From NCBI GenBank assembly GCA_027563935.2, contig CM050446.2, positions 109,224,499 through 109,288,498 on the forward strand: 64,000 nucleotides of DNA, in the 5' to 3' direction. The position numbers and the translations under genes were made by a program. Below the pieces are notes generated by a model that was given only the letters and a program-made list of their open reading frames with translations, did not search any database and had not been told where the DNA came from. Source of the DNA: Costus lasius. Lineage: Eukaryota > Streptophyta > Magnoliopsida > Zingiberales > Costaceae. Shown piece by piece: positions 12,351-24,296 of the stretch (the first letter of the stretch is position 1; every line of letters begins with the position of its first letter).

Positions 12351-12937
12351 CTAACTTTCTTTTCCCTTTGTTTTTCCCATCCTTTTAGGAACTAGTGTAA
12401 ATGTTAGTCTAAAGGAAAAGAAACCCAACATATGGTTAATGTGAGGAATGCTGTATGAAGCATCATATAATCTTTGGGAAATTATTTTAAGAGCTTGAAA
12501 TTTTAGCAGTGATAAGGAATAACTAACTTGTTAATTGATAGATAAAATTGAACACAATAGAGAAGCAAAGAGAACAAAGAGCAGAGGATCAAAAGTCACC
12601 AAACAATGGAAGCGGCATCTCCTCAGTTCCTGAGCCATAACTCATAAGCAGTTTATCCCTATCAAATTTCATTTTGTTCTCATGTGTGCACATTTGAAAG
12701 CAAGAAATGCACTATCATTCATTTTAAATAAAAGAAAAGATGGGTTATTCCATCTTATTCAGGTTTCATATGAAGGATCATCATCCTGATTAGTCTAGTT
12801 GGATATAATTAGGAGCAATAGCTTTCCAAGGACAGCTCTACCATGCTCGACATACTTTTCACCGTGATCCAACTATATGGTATAATAGATAGTCTAATGC
12901 AAAATGGAATACAAGAAGTACCTCGTGAATAAAAATG
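12351..12937. other. 3' flank of the UPF0203 gene
   Basis: AT-rich sequence downstream of the stop codon of the minus-strand gene; it probably includes its 3' UTR. No other coding signal was seen. Confidence 0.4.
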
Positions 12938-14091
12938 TCATTGAGGAACAGCACCATCCATATCCACTGGAGAGCTTGCGTCATCTTTACCAAGATAAGG
13001 TGAGGCTTCTGCCTCGAGCATAATACGCCTCAAATGTTTGTCTTCTAGGTGTTCCTACATAAGGTGGTGAAAATGAAGATAAAATTTTAAAGCTCATATC
13101 GTCAGAAAACCAAAGACTAGAGGCTTTGTGCTAACGATCTAGTGGTTTGACAAATAACTGGAACTTATTTGATTGATTGAACCAAGAAAGTACATGAAAC
13201 ACTATAGATAAGAATATGTAATTAACTTAGCAGGAGTATACAAGTGTGTACCAAATGCCAAAGTGTTACCACTCTAATCTTAAATATGAAATGGTTTGTC
13301 AGCATTTCTTTTTAAAAGCAGTTGTTACTTACCGAAAAACATTATATACTTTGCTTGCCAATCATAGTGTTACAGGTTGGTTGCCATAACAAACACAACT
13401 TGCATATTTATAACCCACAAAAGTACGCCCAAGTTCACTGTCTACTAAGACCAATTACCAAAAAGAAACTAAATTTTCTTGAATTGTATTTAATTTAAAT
13501 CTCTAATCGAAAAACGTTCAGTCTAATGTTAATGCATCTGTCTAGCTACAGTATTTACCCACTTCAGTTCTCCTAGATCGCTTTCTTCCATACAAAACAT
13601 GTTTCTCATTCTCTTAGATCAGAGGGATGATCAGAAACTTAACCGAAGCCTCTCAGTCATCACTCCTCAAGCAGCGTTAATTCCAGAAACCAACGCAAGA
13701 ATCCAGCATGTTGGAGTAGAATACGAAAAATCCGACAAGTAAGCAGTGTGAATCACAAAGGACTCCAATCTAGAAAGAGAAAGAGAGTTACTGCAAGGCA
13801 GGCTCTGTACTTGTCCCACTCGGCGACGCACTCTTCTTTGTCCCACTGGCCCTTGGAGAACTTTTCCGAATACCACCTGCCATCTTCCCGCGTCAAAATG
13901 GGATCTTTTTCACTCCACAAAAGCAAAATGATAAAAAAAAAAAAAAAAAAAAAAAAAGTAAAGGCCCACTACCGATGAAGAACACAGATCCGTAACACCT
14001 ACCTATTGAAGCAGTCGTGGTAGGCGGCTCGGAGATTGGCGCAAGGGGATGCGGCCGCCCCGCCCCCTCTGCTCGTCTTGTTCGTCCCCAT
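12938..14091 (-). CDS. UPF0203 / TRIAP1-Mdm35-like twin-CX9C protein, 3 exons, 96 aa
   Basis: Minus-strand exons are 14003-14091, 13792-13876 and 12938-13054 (stop at 12940-12938). Introns of 126 and 737 bp have GT donors and AG acceptors, and all phases match. The start is the only ATG in frame before the conserved block. The product has two CX9C motifs, CANLRAAYHDC and CVAEWDKYRAC, joined by NRWYSEKFSKGQWDKEE, the hallmark of the UPF0203 family (Arabidopsis At4g33100-like; yeast Mdm35, animal TRIAP1). Mdm35/TRIAP1 are small intermembrane-space proteins, folded by paired disulfides, that partner PRELI-type phospholipid transfer proteins in mitochondria; the same role here is inference from family. 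The acidic C-terminal tail (LGKDDASSPVDMDGAVPQ) is not conserved. All key Cys are present, so the gene looks intact. Confidence 0.9.
13933..13957. repeat. A25 homopolymer in intron 1 of the UPF0203 gene
   Basis: Twenty-five consecutive A on the plus strand read as a poly-T run in the transcribed strand of the 126-bp first intron, about 57 bp upstream of the exon 2 acceptor. It is a likely length-variable site and may serve as the polypyrimidine-rich part of the intron. Confidence 0.85.
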
Positions 14092-14672
14092 CGGATCAGC
14101 AGGTCCTCGTCTTTCTCCGCCGCTGACCAACCCCAGGCGACGCCGCCAAGCCCTCGGGTATGTAACGTGTTGGTAGTGGAAAAAAATAATCGATTTGTTT
14201 TCGGATTCGGGTTGTCTTTCTGGTCTGCTCCTCTTACATAGACATGTCAACGGGCCGTGAGCTGCGGGCCAAGCTAGCCTTGCCTCCGTGGGCCAATCTG
14301 TGTCAATGGGCTGAGCAGACTCGAATGGCATATGCCTTATACCCAACCTAGCACAAATAAAATCTAACCTAAGTGAAACACGTGGGTTAATCTATAAGGA
14401 AAATTTTAAATTTTAAATTTATCAAATTGACTATTAACGCTTTAAATTAGGATTATTTTAATCTCATTCACAATTTTCTTTTACCAAATTTCCCTAAAAA
14501 GTTCTAAGATAAAAGAATCAAAACATAAATATTTTAATATTTCGTAACTTTTATTGTTTCTTTAATGAGTTGATCCTACTTAATAAGTTGTCAAACTTGG
14601 AGTCATATAAATACACCATGGACACTAATGATCATGTCTATGCCTACTATATTTAATAGAGCTTGTTGGGGG
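14092..14672. other. 5' flank of the UPF0203 gene
   Basis: GC-rich to about 14330, then AT-rich. The first 200 bp should hold the leader and promoter of the minus-strand gene. No clear TATA box was identified. Confidence 0.4.
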
Positions 14673-14802
14673 GCATTTGATGCTATCTTGTGTTGACTCT
14701 TCTCTTTTGACTTTGGATGATAGTGCACAATAGTGGCCATTTAATGGTATTTGGTGTTGACTCTTCTCTTTGACTTTGGATGGTAGTGCACAATAGTAGC
14801 TC
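14673..14802. repeat. Tandem duplication of about 65 bp
   Basis: Two adjacent copies (14673-14737 and 14738-14802) share TGTTGACTCTTCTCTTT and GACTTTGGATG(A/G)TAGTGCACAATAGT with a few substitutions. There is no coding context. Confidence 0.75.
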
Positions 14803-15893
14803 AAATAGCTCGCTAGGGTCATCTTCGCCATTCTTCAATGAATTAGTGGCCACCTTTGAAGTTTTGGTCCTTCAGAGCATTTAGTGTGAAAGATGATAGC
14901 TTCCTTGATGACCATGGTGGTGATAGGGGGATGATGAGCCATAGGAGTAGTATGTCTCATGATTCACCCTCAGCCTTCTTGTATAGATTCTACTCAAGAG
15001 AACTATTTTGATCCTTCTGCAAGAAATGTTGAACTCATGGATAGATATGCTTAAGAATGTCATACAATATCTTCCAAATATATGAGCAAGAAGTTTGAAG
15101 CTCCTAAATGGGTACCATCAAGAGAAGGTTGATAAAGGTTGTAATGCATAGGGCATCATTCCCAAGATCCTCTCTTCATCCAAATTTTGACTCAATCAAG
15201 AGGTGCAATAAGTTGAGGGTTTGAACCAGAAGAGTCACAAGGGCCCTCTTCCCTCAAAGTCATTAACTAGTTATGCCTACTTTGAAACTACAACTACTCC
15301 ACAAATAATTGCAAAAAAAATATTTTAGCAACTACTTCACATAGATAGCTTGGTTGCCTAGAACTCTCAAAAAGTTTTCTAGTGAGCTGAGACTCGCCCA
15401 GGCATTAAAGTTACACTCCAATCTAGGGCTCGACAGACTTGCATAAAAGACACCCCTAGATAAGAACTTAGAGCTTATGCATAAAAGCCAAACAATAGTT
15501 GGGAAGCCAAACAATAGTTGGGTCTATTGTCTAGCTCAACTAGGCATCATCCTATTTGACTCTAATCTATCCTAACAATGATCTTGTATGCGTAGAAAAT
15601 ATATAAAAGGGATAGTTCGCTCTTTTGTAAAGGATGTTTGTGCCTTTCACAATTTTAGAGAGAACCAAAAAAATAAATTTTCATATGCTCCCAACATGAT
15701 GTGATCAATGAAGCATTTCTTCTCTCTCATTAGCTCTTAAGTAGATATTAACACTCACTAAGCCCTCATCCATACTTCTAAGCAATTAATGTTCATAATT
15801 TAGTAGTGAGTTCACCTTAAACCCGAGTACATCTTCTCTTTTGTGAAATACTAAGCAAAGCCTAATACTCACTAATCTATAGTACAACCTATT
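14803..15893. other. Intergenic, possible LTR fragment near 15600
   Basis: No gene was recognised. 15590-15670 (ATATATAAAAGGG followed by a short leader-like run) looks like an LTR promoter, but no PBS, PPT or partner copy was found. Confidence 0.35.
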
Positions 15894-16843
15894 TAGGGAT
15901 AAAGGTGTCCATTCAGATTAACCCGAAACTGAATAAAAAAATCTCTAAAACCAAATTTACAACGAATTGAAATTTTTAGTTAGGTTCAGTTTAATCCGAT
16001 TTAAACTAAAAATTAAACCAAGTAGTAATTATGATCAGTGGTGCCGGCAAACTCCTAGTGATGCGAAAATCTTTAATAGAAAGACGGATGGACGACATAA
16101 TGACTTATCCCATCCCAATTTTTTTAAAAAAAAAAAACTAATAAAGCTAATCATATATCACATCTCTCTAAAGAAGTTAACCTATTATCTCTGTTCATCA
16201 CCACTTTCCTGTTTTTCAAAAAAATAATAAAATAAAAATATATCCCACATTTTTCTCTCCACTCTCATTTCTTCCTTCTCCACCCAGTCTCTCTCCAGTC
16301 TCTTCCTCTATACACTTTCTTTTTTTGCAACCCAACCTCCTCTTCGGTCTCCCCTCTTGCTCTTTTTTCTCAACCCAACCTTATTCCTCTTGAGCTTCGA
16401 CGCAGACACCATTATCATTGCCTTAGCTTCCACACGAACACCATCACTGTGTGGATGCGTTGCTTTAACTTCTGCGTGGACGTGCACAAGGATGCCATTG
16501 ATGTCTCCTCAGCTTAAGCTTCCATGCCGTTGTCATTGCCTCAAGTTCCACATGGATGTTGTCGCCATCACCACAACCCCTAGCTTCGTCATTACTAATC
16601 ACAAGTTTAAGACCTAAGTGGCTAACTAGAATGAATCAAATCAGCTCTTATCCAACCCTAAATTAGTTTGGTTTGATTTTTACTATTCTTTAAAATAAAA
16701 AAACTAAAACTGATTTGAATTTTTGTATATATAATTTAAAACCAAACTACTTTATTTCAATGTAGCTCAAATTGATTTATTTGGTTCATCCTAGTTCAAT
16801 TTATCAGGTTAACTAGATTTTTAGACACCCCTATCTAGGGATA
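15894..16843. mobile_element. Candidate hAT-type TIR element with 8-bp flanking repeat
   Basis: TAGGGATA occurs at both edges (15894-15901 and 16836-16843), matching a hAT-type 8-bp TSD. The ends are inverted: AAGGTGTCCATTCAGATTAACC on the left, and GGGGTGTCTAAAAATCTAGTTAACC reading inward from the right. The two ends are offset by a few bases, so exact termini are uncertain. The interior holds a pyrimidine-rich stretch (16240-16370) and no transposase, so it would be non-autonomous. Confidence 0.55.
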
Positions 16844-18242
16844 ACAATGTAATTCGATTCAATCAAATACCATACCAGGCCCAACTTGACCTATTTTTGG
16901 TAGGTCTAAATAGCTAATTAGCTAAATGGGACAAGTTCGAGATTTGATGGATTAGTACTCAATACCCAATTTAAAAATAAATAAATAATATTTTTATTAT
17001 TAAAATATAAAAATAATAATAAAATAATTATTACATAAACATATTTACTATTATTATAATTTATAAATTTATATTTTATAGAATAATCTAAAATTAATTT
17101 TTTTAATTGGGTATTCATGGGTGCCCAATAATTATCCCAAGTTGGGATTTAGTTATGTAATAAAGTACCTAACTTGGATTCAGGTTTCTGGTTTTTGTAA
17201 TTGGATTAGATTTGAGTGTTAAGAATAGAATAAAAGAGATAGAAGTGGTGCGTAACCCTAAAGGACTATATTGTATTAATATACTTGATCAATACATAAT
17301 AGAAGATACCTCTTATATGTAGGTATTGAGTACATGAAAATAGTATTGAGTATATATAGATAATATTATTTCTAATATTACTAAATCTTAATATCTAATT
17401 ATAACTTTTACTAAGTCTAACATGAGTATCAAATATAAAAACCAGGTAATCTACCTGTTGCTAGCCCTAGGCCTATATATACTCATAAGATCTCAATGGG
17501 TTCATCTCAAGGCTTAGCACTCTCCTTGTTGTAATAAGTCTTGCCTTGATGTGATGTATCAGGAACTAATACTTTCCTTTATGACATTCACCACATTTTT
17601 CTTCTCCAACTTGTGATGATGCCTACTCTCCAATGCCCTCTAGCTACCACTATATAAATTTAAAGTGAGTTTTGACTAGGAATGACAAAGGGTAGGACGC
17701 CAAATTTATTTTACCCAATATCTGAATGCAACCATACTATAAAAACATAATAACTAAACTCGAGTCATATACCTATTACTTAACTCAAACCCAACTCAGG
17801 TATTCAAACAGCTATTCGTGAGTACTCAATTAAATTCATTTTTTTAATTCTTTATCTTAGATTAGTAGAGAATTAGCTTTCATATTCATCCATAATCAAT
17901 GCTATTGGAGAGATATATGGACTGTTATGGAACTTTGGGAAAAAAAAATAGGGAGACTATCTCCCTAAAAATATTTAAAATACAGCTGTTGTGTAGGTAA
18001 TATGATCATAACATCCTAAGTTTCTTAAAATTTTTAGAGAGACCAACTCCTCAGAAAATGCACCTTATAACTTTTAATACTAAAATGCATATATGAATCC
18101 TATGAATGTGAATATATTGTGTGCAAATTTCTATAGGTATTTTCTAAATTTCTATTTTATACAATAGTCAATTTTTATACAAAATATTTAATAGAGTCTT
18201 AGCTTTTATTTTTATTTTTAATTAATGCTATTTGTGTGATAG

Positions 18243-18244
<2 letters not shown>
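16844..18244. other. AT-rich intergenic with a small inverted repeat
   Basis: ATACCCAATT at 16962-16971 is repeated inverted at 17105-17114 around a very AT-rich core, suggestive of a small MITE without a proven TSD. A second segment near 17680-17840 has similar 'TACCC/GGGTA' ends. No genes were seen. Confidence 0.4.

Positions 18245-18287
<43 letters not shown>
18245..18287. repeat. (AT)21 microsatellite
   Basis: An uninterrupted AT dinucleotide run of 43 bp. Confidence 0.97.
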
Positions 18288-18288
<1 letters not shown>

Positions 18289-19886
18289 CTTTATCATTTT
18301 CTTTTAATCTTAACTAAAGGCAATTAAGATGTAGCATGCTATGCTATGAAGAAAAATGACACTTATTGAGGTTTAGTTAACCACTAGTGTCATAAAAGTT
18401 ATAAGCATATAAATCACAGCAATAAAAATGAGCAATGTAAACAAGCAATTTATAGTAGTTTGACTCAATACAAACAAGTGCCCTATGGCTTTCAAGGTGT
18501 TTTTATATTATTTGAATGAATTTCAAATGGAATATTTGAATAACTAGTGTTGGAGTCTAAAATTGTTTAAGTTTGGGCCAGCTAGGCTTGATCCAACCCG
18601 ATTAATTTGGCCTAGTTCAAAAGGCTCATTTTATTTTGGCTCATATGAGCTCATATGAAGTCCAAATTGAGTATAATTTGAATCGTTGGAAAACTTAGAA
18701 AGTTTAGTTTCTAAAAATATAGGTTTCGTATAATTTTGATAAGATATAGTATGAATTTAGGGATAAATAGTATAGCAAGTTCAAAAATATTTAAGCCTTT
18801 GTTCAATAATATGAGTAAGATTTGGTGAAAAAAATAACCAAGGGTGTATTTTTAAGGAATTTTTTTTGGAAATAGTCATCAAATAAAAGGAAATTTAAGC
18901 ACTTTTCATTTGTCTAAAAAAATAACTAAGAGAATTCATTATAACCAAAAACTTTAATTTCATATGGAAGGCATTAAGAAAAACTTGAGCTCGAATTTGA
19001 TAAATTATCTACTACCCTCATACCTAAAATAAACTCAAAAGAAATATTAATAAAATAGTTTTTACTATTATTAAAATAATTAGAATATATTAAAGACCAA
19101 GATAATAAAACCTTAGGTCAATATATAACATTATAAAAGATTAATAATTATAAGAACACTAATAGCAATAGTATAAGTATAACATAACAGTTCTAGAAAA
19201 ACACATTAAAAAAATAATAACAGTGATATAGTAATGGCACAATTGCAATAAGAAAAGGCTAAAATTTTAAGGAAAATTTTTAGAGAAACTGTCTCCTTAA
19301 AATTTTTAGGGAGATTGCTGCTTGAACTGGATGAGATCCTCCTAAAATCTAATTTATAAATGCATGGTGCACTAAGATATTATCGTGTACTACTCTACCT
19401 ATTTTGATCTACTGAGTCCTTTATGTTATGCAGATGATCAAATAATTCACATTCTATTCCTAAAATTTTTTTGGAACACTCTTCCTTAATAATTTAGTTC
19501 ATATTTCATTCCCTACAATTTTTAAAATGACTATCTTCCTAATTGTGCTCATATTTTATTTCTTAAAATTTTTAAGAAGACGATTTCCCTAAAAATTAAT
19601 AGTTGTTTTATATTAAAAATCTGTTTAGCATGGTTAAAATTTTTAGCTTTTGCTGGTTAAAAAAATGCTAGTTGAAAAGAAAGTAGCTAAAAAAACTTTA
19701 AAGTGTTTAATAAAATTAGTTTTTTGACTTATTAGCAGTGTTGACTAGCCATAAATAAAATATAATAATTTCTTAAAAAAATAGTTACTTTTGAAAATTG
19801 ACAACCAAACACAGAGATTTGAAAATCTACTTTTTCTGAGCAATAGAAATAACTAAAAAGCTCCAATGCACTCTAAATTGAGTGGA
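18288..19886. other. AT-rich intergenic DNA, nothing recognised
   Basis: Low-complexity AT-rich sequence with recurring 'AAATTTTTAGGGAGA' fragments (for example 18035, 19275, 19300). No open frame of note. Confidence 0.45.
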
Positions 19887-20175
19887 TAGGTACAGGCTCC
19901 CACGTACATGGAAATTAAATGAAGCATGATGATGAATAAATTTCAAAAATTGACACTTAATTTGCAGCTGAAATTGTAGTTGATCCGTCTCCATCGTACA
20001 ACGCTTCACAGAATCGTGACGTCAAGTGCTTGGGAAAACGTCACTGTTCCCGTTCCCACCAAGATATGGCGCGACGTGCCCCACATGCAAGTGGCACCAG
20101 CTATCGCCCAACCACTTCCCCACTTACTTTCCTCTGGCCCCTTTATCCATTATTCCGGTCAACACGACTGATATC
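19887..20175 (+). repeat. Left arm of a long inverted repeat flanking CYP77A
   Basis: Matches the reverse complement of 27055-27387. Shared blocks in order: CCCAC(G/A)TACAT, TGATGATGAATAAATTTC, GACACTTAATTTGCA, AAATTGTAG, ATCCGTCTCCATC, GCGCGACGTG, CAGCT(A/G)TCGCCCAAC and ACGACTGAT. Divergence and small indels show that it is not recent. Arms lie about 6.9 kb apart with the P450 between them. Confidence 0.8.
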
Positions 20176-20422
20176 CTATGGTTAGTTTGGGTTGAGTTGA
20201 CCTAAATGGACACCTTTGATGAGCTATGAAAACATACACAAGATGGGTACTGTGGTTATGTGCTCATGCACTGTGCATGAGTGAGGAGTGTAATTAAAAC
20301 AAGGAGTTGTGGGCAGGGGAAGATGAGAGTTGGGCTTTTAATTTCTTTCCACTAGGGGCCTGTTTGAAAAATATTAAAATTATTGCTTCTTTCTTCTCAT
20401 ATTTTAATATTTTTCAATATAT

Positions 20423-20870
20423 CGCATGACGTACGATGTATGTTTCGTATTGAGTACATGTCAAATGATATCTAATACATAATGCATGTATGCAAAAAAT
20501 TTTTTTTGGCAAAAGGTACCCTACTGCAATGTTTGTATATGGCGTGATGTACGATCAGTGGCGGATTTAGGACCCGAAGATATATGAGGGCAATAGATAT
20601 ATAAGGGCAAAATTATAAAGATTAAAATTTTTTAGTGGGGGCAATTAATAATTTTTATACATATAATATACTATATATATACATATGTTTCATTGATTTT
20701 AAAAATTGAGTGGGGGCATTTGCCCCCATTAACTACAATGTGGCTCCGCCACTACGTACGATGTATGTTTTCTACTGAGTACATGTCAGACGACATCCAA
20801 TATGTAATGCATGTATGAGAAAAAAAATTTTGGGTCAAGGTACCTTGCTACGACCATCACAGCAGGGTAC
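20423..20870. repeat. Tandem duplication of about 115 bp, second copy interrupted
   Basis: Copy 1 (about 20423-20540) and copy 2 (about 20538-20870 minus an insertion) share ACGTACGATGTATGTTT, TGAGTACATGTCA, TAATGCATGTATG and AAGGTACC in the same order. Copy 2 is split at GTACGAT by the small TIR element at 20556-20753. Confidence 0.8.
20556..20753. mobile_element. 198-bp hAT-type MITE with 8-bp target duplication
   Basis: The ends are CAGTGGCGGA and, inverted, TAGTGGCGGA. The flanks are TGTACGAT and CGTACGAT (7 of 8 identical). A perfect 8-bp hairpin, TGGGGGCA/TGCCCCCA with a 2-nt loop, sits at 20710-20727. Removing the element and one TSD copy restores the duplicated flank, which confirms insertion. 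There is no coding capacity. Confidence 0.9.
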
Positions 20871-21299
20871 CCCATCCGCTACACCATCCACTGAGCACGC
20901 ATCTTAAATCGTGCTCTTATACGATAGTAATCTTATTTATACGATATCGTTGGTATAAGAGTTATATGTTAAAGAATTAATATTATGCAATAGAAGTGTT
21001 ATACATTAATCTATTAATGTTATACGATAATACGTTAGTGTTATACAATATTTAAGTGAACATTACGTTGACTGAGTAGTCCGATGGATAACGGAGGGTT
21101 AAATTTTGTATAATAGTGTTTTCGAAACCCACTCTTTTCTGTGTGAACTTTGATACCCTTGCTGTCATGATTGTTTTTCACCAGCAGCTCTCTCACCATC
21201 TCCCGCCTCCTCCGATGGTGTGTGATGCCCTATCACGACATCCGACAATCGTAGACTTTCTCGTAAGTACCCAACCCCCGAATCTCTCATGTCTTTCCT

Positions 21300-21540
21300 T
21301 GTATTTTGGGCTGAGGGATTGAGTGGAGGCTTAATCCAACCACTGTCAAGCGGTCGAGTCCTGTAGTGTGACGACTGTGGTTGCACCTCCCCCGCGCCTT
21401 TCTCCCTTGGGGATACAATATTTAGACTAACAAAGTTGAAGCTTGAAAAAGATCGACCATCTCCCGCCCCCTCCAACGTTTGTCATTGTCCTCTAACGAC
21501 CTCCGACGACTTCATGTAACTTCCGACAAGCTCAGACTTT
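21300..21540 (-). repeat. Left arm of a fold-back structure
   Basis: Read on the minus strand it matches 22230-22600 on the plus strand: GAAGTCGTCG.AGGTCGTTAGA, GGGGGCGGGAG(A/T)TGGTC, AACTTTGTTAGTCTAAAT, then GGGGGAGGTGCAA, GTCGTCACAC, CAGGACTCGACC and GGATTAAGCC. A further degenerate direct copy of part of it lies at about 21190-21265. No TSD was found. Confidence 0.8.
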
Positions 21541-22229
21541 CTTGTAATCACATATTTGTTCTTGATTATAACATCCAAGTATAATAAATTTAGCATCTTT
21601 TCTATGTTCCTCTGACACTTTCTCGAAACCCTAGTTCCGATTACGTTCCCAGCCAGCCTCCAAAGCTTCAACCCAAGGACCTTTGAGCTCCATTTTCATA
21701 TGAAGATATAATATCACTTTTTGTAATACTATATTACACTTGCTGAACATGTTATCCTTTACACATGCTTGTTATAATCATGTTATATCATAATACATAT
21801 ATGTTATTCAATATAGTAGAAATTTTTTTGTACAAATGCATATCAAACCTTGAAAAAATGCATCCTCGTCTCGCTGCGTCCTTCTTCTGTAGCCATGACT
21901 GAACTATGCAAATGATGAAACGAAAGAACAAGTTTAAGCACAAGCTGTGGTGTGCTCCATGAATAATTAGTGGTTGGGTTATAATTACTGTGCGCTATAT
22001 TTCAGTGCAGATTATGCGAACAAGCATAATACTTGTTAGTAATAATTAGTACACTCGCATATCAGCAAAAGTAGTTTTTCTAATAACTATTATTAGTAAA
22101 ACTAATTGTGCTGATCTTCCGGCGTATTAATTATTACGAAAAAGTATTATGTAAGTTAGCATAATCCTCCACCGAGAGACAACGTGCAGTAATTATTATC
22201 CTGCCACTAATATATTTATAAAAAAAAAA

Positions 22230-22600
22230 GTCTAAACTCGTCGGAAATCATACGAAGTCGTCGAAGGTCGTTAGAAGGCGTAGAAAAATGTCCGAGGGGG
22301 CGGGAGTTGGTCTATTTTTGTCAAGCCCCAACTTTGTTAGTCTAAATGCGTAGCCAACTTTTTTTTTCCTCTCTTTCTTGTGTGTTTTTCCCTTTTTCCT
22401 TTACTTTGATAGGGTCAACTATGTCCTGCCTAGACTTAGGACCGATATAGTGCCGGCCAAATCCCACCTAGACTTGAGGGCAGGATCAAAGGGAGGAAGG
22501 TGTGGGGGAGGTGCAATCATGATCGTCACACCGCAGGACTCGACCCCTTGCCATACCCCAAACATGATAGCGGCGGGATTAAGCCTCGGCTCAATACCTC
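22230..22600 (+). repeat. Right arm of the fold-back structure
   Basis: Inverse partner of 21300-21540, with about 120 extra bases between its two homologous halves (about 22350-22485). The GTGCAAxCATGGTCGTCAC...GACTCGACC block is repeated once more at about 22630-22680, making a short direct duplication. The 690-bp centre (21541-22229) has no recognised content. Confidence 0.78.
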
Positions 22601-22841
22601 AGCTCAAAAGTTCAATGGAAGCCGCAGGGAAGGTGCAACCATGGTCGTCACCTTGTAAGACTCGACCCCTTACCATACCCTAAGCATTACAGTGGAATCC
22701 CTTTGCCCAAAAGTTCAGTAAATCCCACCAGATTCAAGGTTAGCGGAAGCAATCCAAAATATAGGGAAAGACACAGAGAGATTCAGGGGCAAGGTACTTA
22801 AGAGAAAATCAGAGCTCATTGGAGGTCATGAAGGGGGTGTA

Positions 22842-23430
22842 GACAAACGTCGGTCGTAATTCGCCAATAACATGTTTGTAATGGGCAAGAGTTCATCAAA
22901 GACGATCGTAACTCGTCAGGAATGTGCAAGAGTTCACCGATAATGGTCATAACTCACGGGTAACAAGCATGAGTTTACTTGTAATGACCATAATTCACTA
23001 GTAACGAGGAAAGTTTTCCGGTAATAGGTAGGAGTTCGCCGATAATGATCATAACTCGATGGTAATGGTCAAGAGTTCACTAGGGATGACCAAAAATTCG
23101 CCGAAGACGATTGGAAGTTCACTGAAAACAATTGGGAGCTAGCTAAACATGGCTGAGAGTTCACTGAATACGACTGGAAGTTCGTCGGAGACGATCGAAA
23201 GTTTGCTGAAGATGATCGAGAGTTTGCCGGTAACTGCTTAGAGCTCGACGGACATGGTTAAGAGTTCACTGGAGATGACTGGGAGCTCGCCGGACGTGAT
23301 AGAGAGTTCGCTGGAAATAATTGAAAGTTCATCGACAATGACAGGGAGCTCGCTAGACATAGTAGAGAGTTCACCTGAGGTGACTGAAAGTTCACTTGTA
23401 ACCACTTGATGGATATGGCCGAGAGTTTAC
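22842..23430 (+). repeat. 21-bp minisatellite coding a seven-residue repeat
   Basis: Degenerate units of about 21 bp around AGTTC(A/G)CCGGAGATGATCGAG. From about 23070 to 23408 the units stay in phase for 16 repeats and read SSLEMTG, SSPDVIE, SSLEIIE, SSLDIVE, SSPEVTE and similar, with only three in-frame stops before the terminal one. Upstream units (22842-23069) drift to 20-21 bp and lose phase. No start codon, gene or domain surrounds it. Confidence 0.8.
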
Positions 23431-24296
23431 CGGATACGGCTGAGAAAGCCCAAAAGTGAGCGAAGTCAAAAAGTTAAATGAAGCTTAACTTTGATTAGAA
23501 GGGTTAAAAATTTGAGATATGTGTTATAGTATGCTTTATTCTAGGGAGACCGTCTTCGTAGAAATCGTGCCCATCTCGATGTGCATGCCATGCATGCATT
23601 TGTGGCTCGCTCCCGCATGAAGACGCCGGCCCCGCCACAAGAACCATTCAATTCCATACCCAAAATATCGTGCTCATAAATGCCGGCCATGAACTCCCCC
23701 CGCTCCGCTTTCCATTCTCGTCCCACGTCGCTCCTCTCCCTACTTTTCCTTCCTTTTACTTTCCCTCGCATTAATTACTCCCGCCTCCTCTGACTCAACC
23801 ACCCCGCCGCGGACCCTTTCACCGCCGAATTCCCTTTTCCATCCTGGCTTGCACGCCTCCCCTTCTCTCCAACCGGCCGCGGCCATCCCGTTACTTTCCG
23901 TTCATATTAACACAGTTAACAGATCTCGACCTTGGAGGCGGCACCGCTTGCGCGCGTCGCCGTCGCAGGCCCTTCCTGCTGCAACGCCACGTGATCTGAC
24001 CTTCTCGTCTCTCTTCAGCGCCACCGCCCGCCAACCGTCTCATTCGAGGCATGTCCATTTAATTTGGGCGAAATTAATTCAGAACCCATCGGTGGCTGAT
24101 GTCTAAAATATTTTTGTTCGAGTCCTTTTTTGGTAATTTCCAAAGCCGAATCATTCACACAAAATATGAACGAAATGACGATTTATGATTTGAGTACCTT
24201 AGCCATTAATGTTATTCTTACCCTTTTTGGATAATTAGGTTTTCTGAAATAAGAATATTGCACTTTGAGAATAATATTTATAATAATATAATCAAT
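23431..24296. other. Distal upstream region of CYP77A
   Basis: 23560-24010 is GC-rich with short open frames on both strands (for example 23541-23771 minus and 23849-24106 plus) that have no recognisable domain. 24110-24430 is AT-rich. Probably non-coding promoter-distal DNA. Confidence 0.45.
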
